Source of the DNA: Agroathelia rolfsii
Taxonomy: Eukaryota > Basidiomycota > Agaricomycetes > Amylocorticiales > Amylocorticiaceae
Assembly: GCA_018343915.1 (NCBI GenBank)
Contig: JABRWF010000005.1
Location: 2,515,001 to 2,579,000 of the forward strand
Reading direction: 5' to 3'
DNA: 64,000 bases
A model generated the notes under the pieces. The model searched no databases and was not told the DNA's origin. It was given only the letters and a program-made list of their open reading frames with translations. The translations under genes and the position numbers were made by a program. Of this stretch, positions 25,583-37,500 are shown piece by piece. Within the stretch, counting starts at the first letter, position 1. Each line of letters starts with the position of its first letter.

Positions 25583-28500
25583 TTTGGTAACAGAATTTCT
25601 GCTATGGTCAAATGAAGAAAAAAAAACCCCTTAGGCTGTTGATATGCTTTTGCATTATTCCCGTTCCCCTTTCTCCCCTATGCATCCGCTTGCTTCTATC
25701 TTTCGGATCATGATTCGGCCCTCCACCGACGCCGACTACTTGCCGATGAATGTCGGGATGTGCGCCTACCGCTATTGGCGTACACATGCGAGGTAACCGT
25801 GTTTTGTTTTGTTTTTCTGCTACTGTGCTTTCGCTTGCATATCCCATTTTGATACCCCTTATTCAAATCTTTATTCCCATCCCCGCTTCGTCAGTGCTTT
25901 CTGGTTGAATCTATGAGCTATGTGTGCGCTTCCCCCTACATCTTGTGTTACCACCCCCATTATCACTACCACCATCCTCATTTACTTTTGTCTCACGTCA
26001 CTCTTCTTGATGGACCGTTTTCCATGTATGGACCTTCTTCTCTAGAACAATGTTTTAGTCATCAACGACCCTTCCCCAATCTTTATGGATCAGGTCTTCT
26101 ATAGATATGTTGCCCATTTTGCTTTCCTTGTTTATATCTAGCTCTTTTTGATGATACCTCGGCGGCACACTATCATCTCTATTACCATCAATGCAATGTT
26201 CAACAGACACATACAATCAAAATGCGCTCAACTACCGCCAAGTATGTAGCAATACAACCATTTGTTTTGTCGCAAACCGTGCCCAAGATTTCTCAGAGAT
26301 TTTCGAGTTACCCTCTTCCCTGAGTAATTATCTCACATTAACATTCAAACCAAGTCACACTAAATGTATATAAAAAGACCAGTAATATATATATATATAT
26401 ATTTGAATCGCAATAGCAGCTTAGGATGTAACTCAGTTCGGTGGCTTTCTCTCCTTTTATAGTCAGTGCTTGACTCCTATGAAACTGAATAGGTATTATC
26501 AAACTAATGTGTCAAACTTAAACGTAAAAGTGAGCTAAAAGGGTGAGAAAATTTCGGGGGGACCAATCTCATTTCTATTCTATTCTCCATTGTCGTTTTA
26601 TCAGTAATTATATTTGCCCGTGTTCATTTTCCCCTGTCACATGAGTATGCTAAATCTAATGAACGAAGACAGGAAGAAAGAGGGAGATAGAGAACAGGCT
26701 TCCATTTCCAACCGAGTACAGAGAAACGTAAAGCATGAATAATAGTAAATTAAATAGTTCTTTCGATTCTTTTCAACAGCAGGTCGGGGGATCTGAAACA
26801 TACAATTGATTGTACACCGTCGGTGGACAATGCCCCTGAGAATGACCGTTCAATATTTCTTTATTATTCAGCCGAGCGGACTATATGCGCTATATGTATA
26901 GCCGTCTATAACTCAAAAGTCTGAAATCTGCATTCAATTTTTCCTGGAAACAAGAATGTGCTATCGGACATACATGTACATGCATGCCATAACATGCTCG
27001 TGCGAGAATTGCGAGCACTGTAGAATGATAACTACTAGATGTCACTGAGCCGCCGCTAACCGGGGTTAGGGTTCAAGCGATCCAAAAAGCTTGTCATCGG
27101 TTATATGTGTTAGTAACAGAGGTAATTTGTTTTCGAAAGATATAGGGAAATGTTCCGAATCCTAGCAAGAAGGAATTATGCTGGCAGGGCGGGCCAGATA
27201 TTGGCTTGTTTCGAGTTGGAAGGTGTGTTTGTGCCGTGCTTGGCGGATTACAGGTATATGTGGAAACAGGGTATGAAGGCAAAGAAGTTTGAGGTTGACT
27301 TAGATGCTACGCAGAACTCGGAACTTGCCCTAGTTATGTGCGGCATCTGACAGCGAGATGATATGTACAATGAGCACATTATACGTACAGGGTGCCTTTC
27401 GCCAATAGTATAACTGAGCGCCGATGATTGATAGTCGAGGTCGCTAAAGGGCAAGCTGGTTCGTTTTGAACAAAGGGCAGTCACACTCATAATACATCCG
27501 AGTTGCAAGAGCTGATTGGTACGATGGACGGCATAGCCCGAGCAAGAGATCGTACGCAATGGCATGAGTGGCGCCGCTTCCTGATGTAAAAGATAGATAA
27601 GGGAACACAATGCCATAATTATTATCAAGGGAGCTCAGCGGAGCGACCGGCGGAGTCTGACTTAGAACGACAGGCTGTATGCGAGCGACTTCGACAATCT
27701 CAAGTTGAAGTCGGACTTCACATTCACAGCACGTCGAATCCTGTTTCCATCCATCGTCTTCTCTCCGAGAGTCCGGGAATATGAATCTTTCCCAATCTCG
27801 GCCCAACCTCGGTCTTAATTGATACCCACTGTATTACCACACTACCAGATGCTTTTCTAAACAAAGGACGACTGTGGCCGGGCCATGACAACGCGATGCT
27901 ATTTCTAAATAATATCTAGTATCTTACTATGAGTAATTCTGCTGGAAGGTACTTACTACTTGTATAAAATTAGAATGGGTCAGGATCTTGGATAGAAGGA
28001 ATTCGGCTTCACTGTCCAACTTTGTTCTTTGGAGTCTCTAGCCCTGTAGTTTTTTTTCGGCCAGTCGACCAAAATGACACAGTCATTGTCATGATGTCTT
28101 TCAGGGAGGGGTATCTATGCCGCCATCCTCCGTAAAAAGCAGACTTTGGGGCATATGGTACATATATATATATATTCTAGTCTATTTGAATAGTCTCGGA
28201 TGTATCCATAAAATGCGCATCTGAAAAAGGCTTTCCTCATTCAATTTGCCGTGAGATTTTGCTTTAAATCAGATTGCGTATTCAGTACTGGACCGACTTG
28301 AGGCACGAGTTGTTATTGTTTTTATGCTACTAGTACGCGCGCGGCTGCTCGGTCTTATTCGCAGATTTACTTAAACAAAACCAACTCATCTAAGGTTTCA
28401 CTATGCCGAAGATTACAGCACCGTGCCGGGTAAAATCTTTTACAGACTTACAACCGTAACTTCGGTCTTGAGGCCCTATGACCTGTTGAGAATCCAACTT

Positions 28501-29994
28501 TTACATTGAATTTGGCTCCGCTCTTCTCATGCTGAAAGTACATGCTGTTGCTATTGTATGGCTCGGGCACATATGACGTTCACAAGTGAGAATAGATGAC
28601 GACATCTACGGAGGCACATGTGATGCTGAACCCGCGATCTTGACTATAATCCTAACAGCGCTCCAATTCTATGCCACTTCCTGGAACTCACTCGGAGGCC
28701 ACTCACCCTAAACGTAACTATGCTTTTTTTAGACCCAAGCTCCGTTTTTGCTACACGCATGCGATACTGACCAGATAAATGGAGGCATCCGTATACCCGC
28801 AACATATAGCCAGTACCATGCTGGTACACTGGCGGTTTGTGCTGCGGAACATGATTATGATCTATTCTATGATGTGCGATACGCTCGTGATACCCCTCGT
28901 CTATCATAGGTTTAAGTATTGCCGTCGGGTTAAGTGATAATGACTTATCAATGGGGTCCCTATGAGCTGCTATGAATAAACGAGGGCCCTATTTTCTCGC
29001 CTCGCACACTGTCAACCGTCATACATTGTATTTTCAGCTGTAGGCATATCCTATGGGCAGTCTGCGGGTTTCAAGCGGATTCACCGGCTCTTTTCCATAT
29101 CAACTCAATTCATCCTTGGGTTAAGACACAGCTTGAGTGATTTTGTGATTTTTTAACGCCCCCGTGCTCGTTATGGCACTAAGCCCTAGGTTCATAGGCT
29201 AGGACGCCCAAGTCCGTCCGTAAAGCTACACAATCGTCTTGTGATACAAGGTGCCTACATATCACATATCTTGTTTGTTGACTTCGGGTGCCTTCCGTTG
29301 ATCTATAACCCCTGGCCCAAGTGACTGTATTCGTGCCCTGTTTTCGATGATTGGTCCATTGCAAATATTTTTGCTATGACCAATCGCTAAATAGCTGGGT
29401 TGTGAAGAATGAAGCCAATAAAGGTTGACGCTGCTATTTATCACTATCGTCTCATACACCTAAGCACTTCATCATCGCCCTTCTGTTTATTCCATAATTT
29501 TGTCAACCTATCAGGGCAAATATTATTGAATGATGACTAGAGAGGTTAACACTCGATAAATGACGAGGAATAAACAAAACATCTATATTGGGGGGGGGGG
29601 GAGGTAAGAGGACTATTAGAGCATTAGGATGAAGCCTCGAAACAAAACACTCCTTGGCGCGGTAAGTGGTTCTGATTTGATTTGATTTCCTCTGATCACT
29701 TGCATTCAGTCTCCTATTTCAGTCCCACTGGCAGCCGAGATAAGGATATGAAAAACATGCACGCATCTACATAACAGTCTAATAGGCAGTCGGCCCTGCA
29801 AGCGCCTACCCAACTTCCAGATTCGATCGAGTGGGTCAAGTCGGGTTGACTTGCTTTATCCTTCATTGTGATTTGGGTATTACATTTGTATGTAAACTTT
29901 ACCGACGTACTGGCATGGACAAAAACATACCAAGCGTACGTCTATACTGGCTGACTTACCAATGCTTTAGTTGCACTAATATTAATATACAATA
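25583..29994. other. Gene-poor interval downstream of the WOPR gene
   Basis: About 4.4 kb. The first few hundred bases are probably WOPR 3' UTR. Simple repeats include TA runs at about 26385-26402 and 28163-28175 and a G12 run at 29590-29601. ORFs of 120-126 codons on the minus strand (27248-27628, 27444-27806) overlap each other in different frames and carry no motif I recognise. No gene is supported. Confidence 0.5.
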
Positions 29995-30476
29995 TACTTG
30001 CGGTTCACAAAAGTTTCCGTAAATATATAATTTGCATATTTCAACCACTTCACACTATTTCACTTCAAATAAAAATTCACAAGAGACCTTTGATACATCT
30101 TTTAGCCACCTCTATAGTTAGATTTTGAAAAAGTCTGTGATTTAGCTAGAAATTCTTGACTTCAGATTTTCTACAGCTTCTGCAAATTTTTCTTTGTTTA
30201 AGATATTTTTTTGTACCATATAATTATTGTATATGCCTCAGGAAAAATAACTTTACTTAAATAGGTTTGCTGTTATAATGCTAACACCGAGTATATATGC
30301 ACCCTATATACCTTTATAGCCAAATTATAGACTTTTCCAAGGTCTAACTATATAGGTGGCTAAAGGATGTATCAAAGGTCTCTCATAAATTTTTATTTGA
30401 AGTGGAATGGTATGCAGTGGATCAGGCTGAAATATGCAAATTATACATTCACAGAAGCTTTTGTGAACTGCAAGTA
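29995..30476. mobile_element. MITE-like foldback element with long terminal inverted repeats
   Basis: The left end (TACTTGCGGTTCACAAAAG) and the reverse complement of the right end (TACTTGCAGTTCACAAAAG) match almost exactly. Similarity continues inward for about 155 bp per arm, through TATAATTTGCATATTTCA, CACTTCAAATAAAAATT, GAGACCTTTGATACATC and TTTAGCCACCT. Arms of about 155 bp flank about 170 bp of AT-rich DNA with no ORF, giving 482 bp in all. The dinucleotide TA lies directly outside both ends (29993-29994 and 30477-30478), as expected of a TA target-site duplication by Tc1/mariner-type transposases. It is therefore a non-autonomous element; family assignment is inference from ends alone. 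Confidence 0.82.
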
Positions 30477-30920
30477 TATGGATTGAAAATTAAGATGTTT
30501 GATTGCTAACAGGATCCTGGGTTCTATAGTATTTGCACAAAAGTGTTGATGCAATGCCAATGATTCAAGTTGCTTTGCTACCAAATAGCATATACAATTA
30601 TTCTTTCATCTTAAACTAAGCTTGTCAATTGAAGGACACCAGCCTGGCTTGGATTCGAGATGTAGTAGTAACTGTATATATTTGTGGCATCTTGATTGTC
30701 ATTATATCTAGATTAGTTTAGACAGTATAGTATTGTACTTACAATTATTAGCCAATGTTATGCGTCATGCGGGGATAGTGACGGGTTCAGGTTTATCAGT
30801 ATGTTAAAAGCTCCCACCCAGCGCATCACAAGAAAGGTACATTTGAATGCTGGACATATATGAATCGACCCATCCTGCTCTATTAACCATAGCTTGACGC
30901 CGGTATAGTATTTTTTTGAG
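30477..30920. other. Short intergenic region beside the MITE
   Basis: AT-rich 444-bp spacer between the foldback element and the stop codon of the membrane-protein gene; nothing else is recognised. Confidence 0.55.
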
Positions 30921-32178
30921 TTAAACGACATCACTCGCATCCCATTTGTCTTGTAGGGCTTTGTCAATTTGTAGATCGTCCGAATTTCTTATTTCAGAGT
31001 TATCAAAGGAATTCTGGCCAATTGCTTCGTTGCGCAAGTCCACCGACTTAAGTGTTATTTTTGAAAGCCGACGGGATGTATCTTTATCCCATGCTGTACC
31101 CATAGCAGTGCGAAGCATAATTAGCTGAGGAGATATAGGCTATAAACAAGAAATAAAATCAGAAGAGTGGATGTTGAAATCTTGTGAAGACTGACAATGA
31201 TGACTCTCCAAACCTGCATGATTGCAGGATCCCAGTCAATATCTATTCCTTTGGAGTAAATTATTATTGCTTGGAGAATAATGGCAAGGATCCAAATCAC
31301 TGCGCCGGGCGCTGCCGACTCAACGAGGATCGCGGCAATGCTAGTAAATTGTCGCTCCCAATGGTGATTAGCATAGCGATCTATGTGTCGGGATACAAGA
31401 ATGATGCGGATAGAAATCATCACAGTGGCAAGCATGTTTGCGGGCATGCTAACAGCAACCTGTGCTAATTCAAGACCCTTTGGAAGGCCATGGTTTTGAT
31501 TTACAGCTTCCAAAATTGCCAGGACTTCGGTACTTAGATTATTCCTTCTCATACAAGAATGCCGATACTTACTGAAAAAGGCAATAATACAAAGCGAGGG
31601 AGCCAATACTACCCATAGACGGGAGTCAAAAATAATGTAGCATCGATAGGTCTGAAAAAACAATTTAACCTCAGGACAAGGAGCTTCATGTTTTCAACAT
31701 TATATTACGAGATAAATACTTACCAGAAGCATACTATCGGATACAACAATAAAAAAGAGGGCTGTTGAAGCAACTGTGGAAAGAGCTAATGGTAGAGGAG
31801 CAGATTCGTTGTATTCCAGGGACCCTTCAAGTCCGTTCAGGTTGTCTTGGTGGACAACCCACATCAATTGTCCCTGAAGAGATGTGGCAGCAAATATAAT
31901 TGTGGTAAGGAGTAAAAGCAAGGAGCTGTAAAGAATACAGAATATTCGTCGCCGGCGACTGATGACTTTGCACTTTGAGAGAGAGTAAAGCGTTGCAAAG
32001 TATGTTATCAAAAAAAAACCTATGAAAAGGGAATTAATGCCGTCACTCTCCAAAACAAACAGCAAGCAAACTAAAGGTATCGTTGCTTTGCGTGCTTACC
32101 AAATAGAATGCCAGCTAAAATTATTCCAATGTACAATGACCCTTCTTGCTGAAGGGCTGAAGCGTTGAGGTCTCCCAT
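30921..32178 (-). CDS. Multi-pass membrane protein, paralogue of 5303-6555
   Basis: It starts MGDLNASALQQEGSLYIGII at 32178 and ends DKWDASDVV before TAA at 30921-30923. Five exons match the plus-strand paralogue in order. Exon 1 is 79 nt in both genes and ends in a split Gly codon. Intron 2 is phase 0 after a Leu, intron 3 is phase 1 after an Ile/Ala-Phe stretch, and intron 4 is phase 0 before a short LRTAMGTAWDKDTS block. Diagnostic segments are TYRCYIIFDSRLWVVLAPSL, MISIRIILVSRHID and FTSIAAILVESAAPG. The hydrophilic tail is shorter (about 50 residues) and Asp/Ser-rich. The same unknown function is expected. I find no stop or frameshift, so both copies look intact. Confidence 0.82.
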
Positions 32179-33174
32179 GCCAGCGGTGACACGGGAACTC
32201 GGACAGTAGCCCGCCAGACTTAAATATCAATCACAAACCCATAATATGATATTGATGGTCGCAATATCAAGACAATCTGTTTGATGCATAGCACTGAGTA
32301 ACTTTCTCCCATAATAATCATGTGTTGCTTGATGCTGATACTAGTACAGCCTTATTGCAACGTTCCTTTGAGTTAAGCAGATATAGTAGAGGTGCCAATG
32401 GCTATTGGTTGGATTCCATGTACCGTAGCAAGTTTGATCAAGAAATAAAACGTACGAGTAATGATGATCTTCCCCTTTGTGTATAGACAGATTCAGCGTA
32501 AAAATACCATAACCGCCGAATCAATACCGATTTCAGTTGCAGCTAATTTTCAAATTCATTTAAACAATACAGGACTATATAAGACATATCTTCAAGCATA
32601 TACTATATACTACAACATAACATGCAATGGTATAAGTCTGTATAATACCTGCCTACATACCAAAGTTCAGACTTTTATGCTCTAAGCCACCTCTAATGGC
32701 TCATATAGTGCCCTAGCACTCGCTAAAACAAAGATATCCATATACTTTTTTTGTGGATACATCCAGATTTGAGGGAGTTTTACTCTGTGCACGAACAGGG
32801 GTCTAACAGGGGTTGGTGGTGTTTCTTCCGTTGACACGTCGCGCCAACTATTTCGAAAACAGCAATAAGCAGTGTCTTTGGCGTGCGCGTCAGGGCTGGC
32901 GGCCTATGTCCTCTCTCCGGAACCGCCAGCATCCCCCACTGGCTCTCGCTTTTTCAACGCGCTCACACCTTGAGCTCGAAATGCCAGAATATGGTTGAAG
33001 ATTTACTCTATGTGATGAGGCATCTATAATGCCTTTCTCTGCGCCCAAATCTGGGTACCGCGGCTGCTGTTTTTGCACCTGGTACCAACACTACCATGAC
33101 CGCATTCCACATTATTCCCAGGCATGTGCCCAGACTAGTACAGTATTTTATACACTTGCCGTTCTGCCCATGGA
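32179..33174. other. Intergenic region
   Basis: About 1 kb of AT-rich DNA upstream of the membrane-protein gene. A short stretch near 32685 (AAGCCACCTCTAATGG) faintly resembles part of the MITE arm, but not enough to call a second copy. No gene is seen. Confidence 0.5.
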
Positions 33175-33418
33175 CTTATTGATGGGCTTTTTGCTGCTGA
33201 GCGTGCGCCTGGTATTTCATACCGAGGCTACATCGCCATTTTCCACCCATGCATTTATTGCTGGGATTTGCTGCTGCTGAGCATGCGCCTGGCATTTCAT
33301 ACCGGCTACATTGCCATTTTTTTTGTCCACGCCTTTATTGCTAGGGTCTGCTGCTGAGCATATGCCTAGTATTTCATATTATGACAAAATTACCGTTTCT
33401 TGCCCGTGCCCGTGCACT
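33175..33418. repeat. Three-unit tandem repeat, period about 80 bp
   Basis: Units start near 33175, 33254 and 33334. Each runs TTATTG, then a GGG/TTTGCTGCTGAGC segment, then GCGCCTGGTATTTCATACC (with variants), then an ACATTGCCATTTT-like segment. Units 1 and 2 agree closely, while unit 3 is diverged at its end. No ORF spans the array in one frame, so it looks like a non-coding minisatellite. Confidence 0.75.
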
Positions 33419-34598
33419 CTAGGCTTTGTTGCAATTTATTTTGTACCTAGTGAGAGGGCATCATAGCTATGCACTGATTCACACCTCATTTCCATATGCA
33501 TCGAGATAATACTATGGCTACCTCATAACCAGGTCAGGCTAGTAGCAACCAGCATCTAAGGACTGCATCTCCTAGATGTTGTGGGGATTGGTGCTCGCAT
33601 GATGCGTCAATACACTGCTACACTACGGAAAGCGCTGCTCACCTCTCTCAGGTTTCTATCCACCCAGGGCTCGAAAAGTGCAAGGTGCTTTTACCCCATC
33701 CACTGCCTCCACTACTCTCTGCATAGGGGCCAGTCAGCCCATCAAGTAATGCCAAAGATGGTAGAAAGGGTAATGGTGGAGTTGAGACAATATCCAAGTC
33801 CACTGGAGGGCACTGAAAATAGGTCACGTGCATCACACTCAGAAAACGCACGGTCATCGATCATATGCATCACTCCGGAGTTTTCTAATGAAAAAGTCCC
33901 ATTTTACCAATCACTCTGCCTTGATCAGCCATTCGCAATGTAATCTTACATCATGACAGATTGCGAATTGTCCATTCTATGGTAGTCAACGAAACCACTT
34001 TGGTATTATGAGGGCTTCTAGTGAGCGCAGAGAATGTCAGAAATCATCTATAGAATACTATAGCTTCTATCAGCTTCTCCGAGTTCATATCACTTATTCT
34101 AAGCACTCGCAAAGGCCTCAAACCCCTTGATCAATTTTGTATCAAGTTTAAACGTCTTTGCTCGCTCGCTCCCTTGGTCCTCCACAACCCTCCACTTATG
34201 TCAGTGACTGCCGCAGTATTTGGTTATCAATTTATCAGCTCCGAAGACGTAAACTGTTCAGGACGTTCACAGACCACTATTACGAATCAACCATTGTGTA
34301 AATTAAATTCAATGAGAAAAAAATGAAATAGACAGATCAGAATAAGAATCATTGTAGTGAAATAATAATCATGGAAACATCCAGAAGAAAAGAATAGTAC
34401 GAGCGACATCCGAAAGGTCTACGTGGTAATGATACAGGAATGATATGTAGCACACCTCCATGCGAGTCATACAAATCACGTCTAAGCAAATCATATAGAG
34501 AAAATGACATCATCATCATAAGTAGCAGGTATAGTGTATGAGTAAGTTAGTAGGTAGAAGTGGTATGCAAGAAATGATTAGCGTCCATAACAAATTGT
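33419..34598. other. Intergenic region
   Basis: About 1.2 kb between the tandem repeat and the 3' end of the ligase-RING gene. A 120-codon ORF (33581-33943) has no recognisable content. The last 250 bp is AT-rich and probably includes the 3' UTR. Confidence 0.5.
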
Positions 34599-37500
34599 TT
34601 ACTCCGTGGTGTCGGCAAGTCGGAAGGAGAGGTACATGCGGCTCAAATGCTTAGGCCTGTTGTCAGCATGACATACAGGGCACTCGGGCTTGTCCATAAG
34701 AGCCTTTTTGATGCAACTAGTAGAGATGCCGAGTCAGCGTCGCTACTGAAAGAATAAACAGTGGTAGTACTTACGCGTCGCAGAAAACATGGCCGCAGGT
34801 GGTGACAACACTCATGCGAGGGAACGATCTGCAGAGAGGGCAAATGATGCGCATATCGTCCACCTTGAGATCTTTTTCGTCGTCTGAGACCTGCTTCCTG
34901 GATGGCCATCCGTAATAAACCGATCCTGCCTCAGCTATATCACCAGAGGGGAGGAGTGTGTGTTCTAGAAGCATCGAAGACTCCTCCATGGAAGCACCAG
35001 AAAGAAGACGGGAACCTGTGCGCATAGCGCAACTGAAATACCTTCATTAGTTTGGCCCAAAAAAGAAGAAAAAGAGACGTACCCATTGCCAATCTTCAGG
35101 GCATTTAGGGCAAACTGTCCACGTGAGTTGATATGGGCAACAACAGAGCAGTCATCGAGCGAAACGTTGTCCCCGAGCTGAGTAGGATTTAAGCTACTAG
35201 CGGTATGTCAAAGCCGAATGTCACTCACTGTAACTAAATCGGGCTCTGTCATGAGGCCCGTCTTGCCTCCAGCGAAGATGGCACAATCCTTGCCGATAGT
35301 GGCTATATTATGTTGACAATTAATATCGAGCCATTCATTCAATACTGGAAGGTACGAACCTCCGAGTGCCCTCAAGTACCAAACGATGTATGCACTACCA
35401 GTGATGGGAGCGAGAACACCACCATTTGCAAAGCCGCGGAACAGAGGCTTAGAGAGAACCAGATGTAATTGCCAGCGCTGGCAGTAGGAGCTCTTGTCCC
35501 AGTGGTACGAGCCCTCCTTGCGACGGCCAATGATGACCCACTTGGTTAGAATGACCCAAGCCAAGCTGAGGAGTGCCTGAACGGTAAGGATGGCAACGAA
35601 AGAGGCACCGATGAATCCGTAGACAACAGCAAACTGATACCAGCGCTTGGAAAATTGGTCCCCTGGCATGTGAATGTAGACTTGGCGAAGGATCTGTGCT
35701 GCACCAACCGCAGCAATCGACCAGTAGGCAGCTGAGCAAGCGGTGAGGACCACATTAACAACGACCAGGCCAAAGTAGGGAATGACAAAGAAGTCAGCTT
35801 CGCGTCTGTAGAATGCCCTGCCAAATGGAGTGATCTGCAGATGGATTAGGGTAAGCACACTACAATTTCAAGTACTAAAAGGGACTCACGGTATCAGTCG
35901 GCTCCGTCTCCTTGAATCCGGGGCTGAGGCGAACAGCTTGGCCGTGGACGTTACCCATCCAAGTACTGTTATCCTCATATTGGGCATCACGTCTACCAAG
36001 GGAACCAGAACCCATGACCGTCCTGCGGCCGACACAGACACCAGGAAGGAGGACACAGCGATCAGCAATCATGGCACCATCACCAACGAAGATTTTCTTT
36101 GAGCCAAGTCTGTCAGTGGTAAATAACTCGGAGCGAGAACCAAAGACGACGTCATTGCCAATCTTAAAGAAGTTTGAATACAAATGATATAGCCTCAAAT
36201 TAGGTAGGATGCTTACCTCGAGCAACTCGGGGTCAGGGCAGTAAATACCAGAACCAGGCCAGTAGACGCGTTTGCCAATCTTAGCTCCCATCGCACGCCA
36301 GACGCGGCTAGTCATTTCGTAATGGGTACCAAGAATATCGAAGGCCTTCTTTAAAGCAGCCTGGGACAAGAGAATACCGTTGATGTATCTGCGTAGAATA
36401 ACCCACTGAGTCGCCTCCTGAATAGGGCCTTCCTTATTCAAGCCCAGCATGCGCTTTACAATGATGCCGAGGATAAGTTGTATGAGAGGTGTGAAGACGG
36501 CGCGGACCATACGAGCAACGGCGTGCCAGAGAACACGACGAGGATCAGAGAACCAAAGAATAATGGACTCGATGGCATTAACGCCCTGAACTTGGAACGG
36601 TGTCTCCGCCAGCATCAGGTAGATGCAGGCAAGCCAAGGAATGTCTGAAACAATGATCAGTTATTGATCCCTGTAGGTTAGCATCCCAGGGAAACTTACA
36701 AGAAGCAAACAAGACCAATCCGATGATGGGCCAGGCAATGAACATCTTCATCCTCCTCGACGGGTCGGCAAAAGTGGTGCGGTTAACATTGACAAACGAC
36801 TTCGGCGAGGGCTGGTCATGACTGGAGGCGTGGGGGCCGTACACTGTGCCTTCCTTGATGATGGCACCCGGGGCAATTTGGGTATAAGTGTTTACGACTG
36901 CCTTGCGACCGATGATGATGCGATCCAGGATGAAAGTGCCGTCCTTGTCCACACAGAACCCTCTAATAAGGGCCCTATCGACGCGGCATCCGTCCTTGAA
37001 TGTAAGGAGGTCGAATTCACCCACTATAATTACATAGATAAGCATTGCGGACGCGATAAAGATGGCCGAGCGCCAAGTACTACTTACATTTAGCGTCCTT
37101 GGCAATAGATACATTCTTGCCAATCTGTATAGATTAGAAAAACAGTATTAGCGAACCAAACCCACTTGGGTTTGACCAGGAAGCTCACCTTAGCGCCAAG
37201 CATTCGGTAGTAAAGAATCTCGAGAGAGGGGTGGAATGAGAAGATACCGCGTCCTGCAGAGCGTAGTGCCTGATTGACGATCCACCATCTGAGGTGATAC
37301 ACACTCCAGCTGTAAAACGTTGTTAGGGACCGAGCTTCACATAAACCACAAGGAACTTACTAGCGGAAAGTACCAGTCTTATAGCGGCCGATGACAATCC
37401 ATTTGAAGGCGATAGCAACAAGGGGAGCAAATATACGACTTCCGAGACGAGCAGCAATGATGGACAACAGAAGAGAACCGGCACGCTCCCAGAAGATGTC

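Noticed and set aside
27248..27806. Two overlapping minus-strand ORFs of 126 and 120 codons
   Set aside because: They overlap in different frames without a plausible intron joining them, and neither resembles a family I know.
32685..32720. Possible second MITE fragment (AAGCCACCTCTAATGG)
   Set aside because: Only a short, partial resemblance to the MITE arm; no terminal repeat or target duplication.
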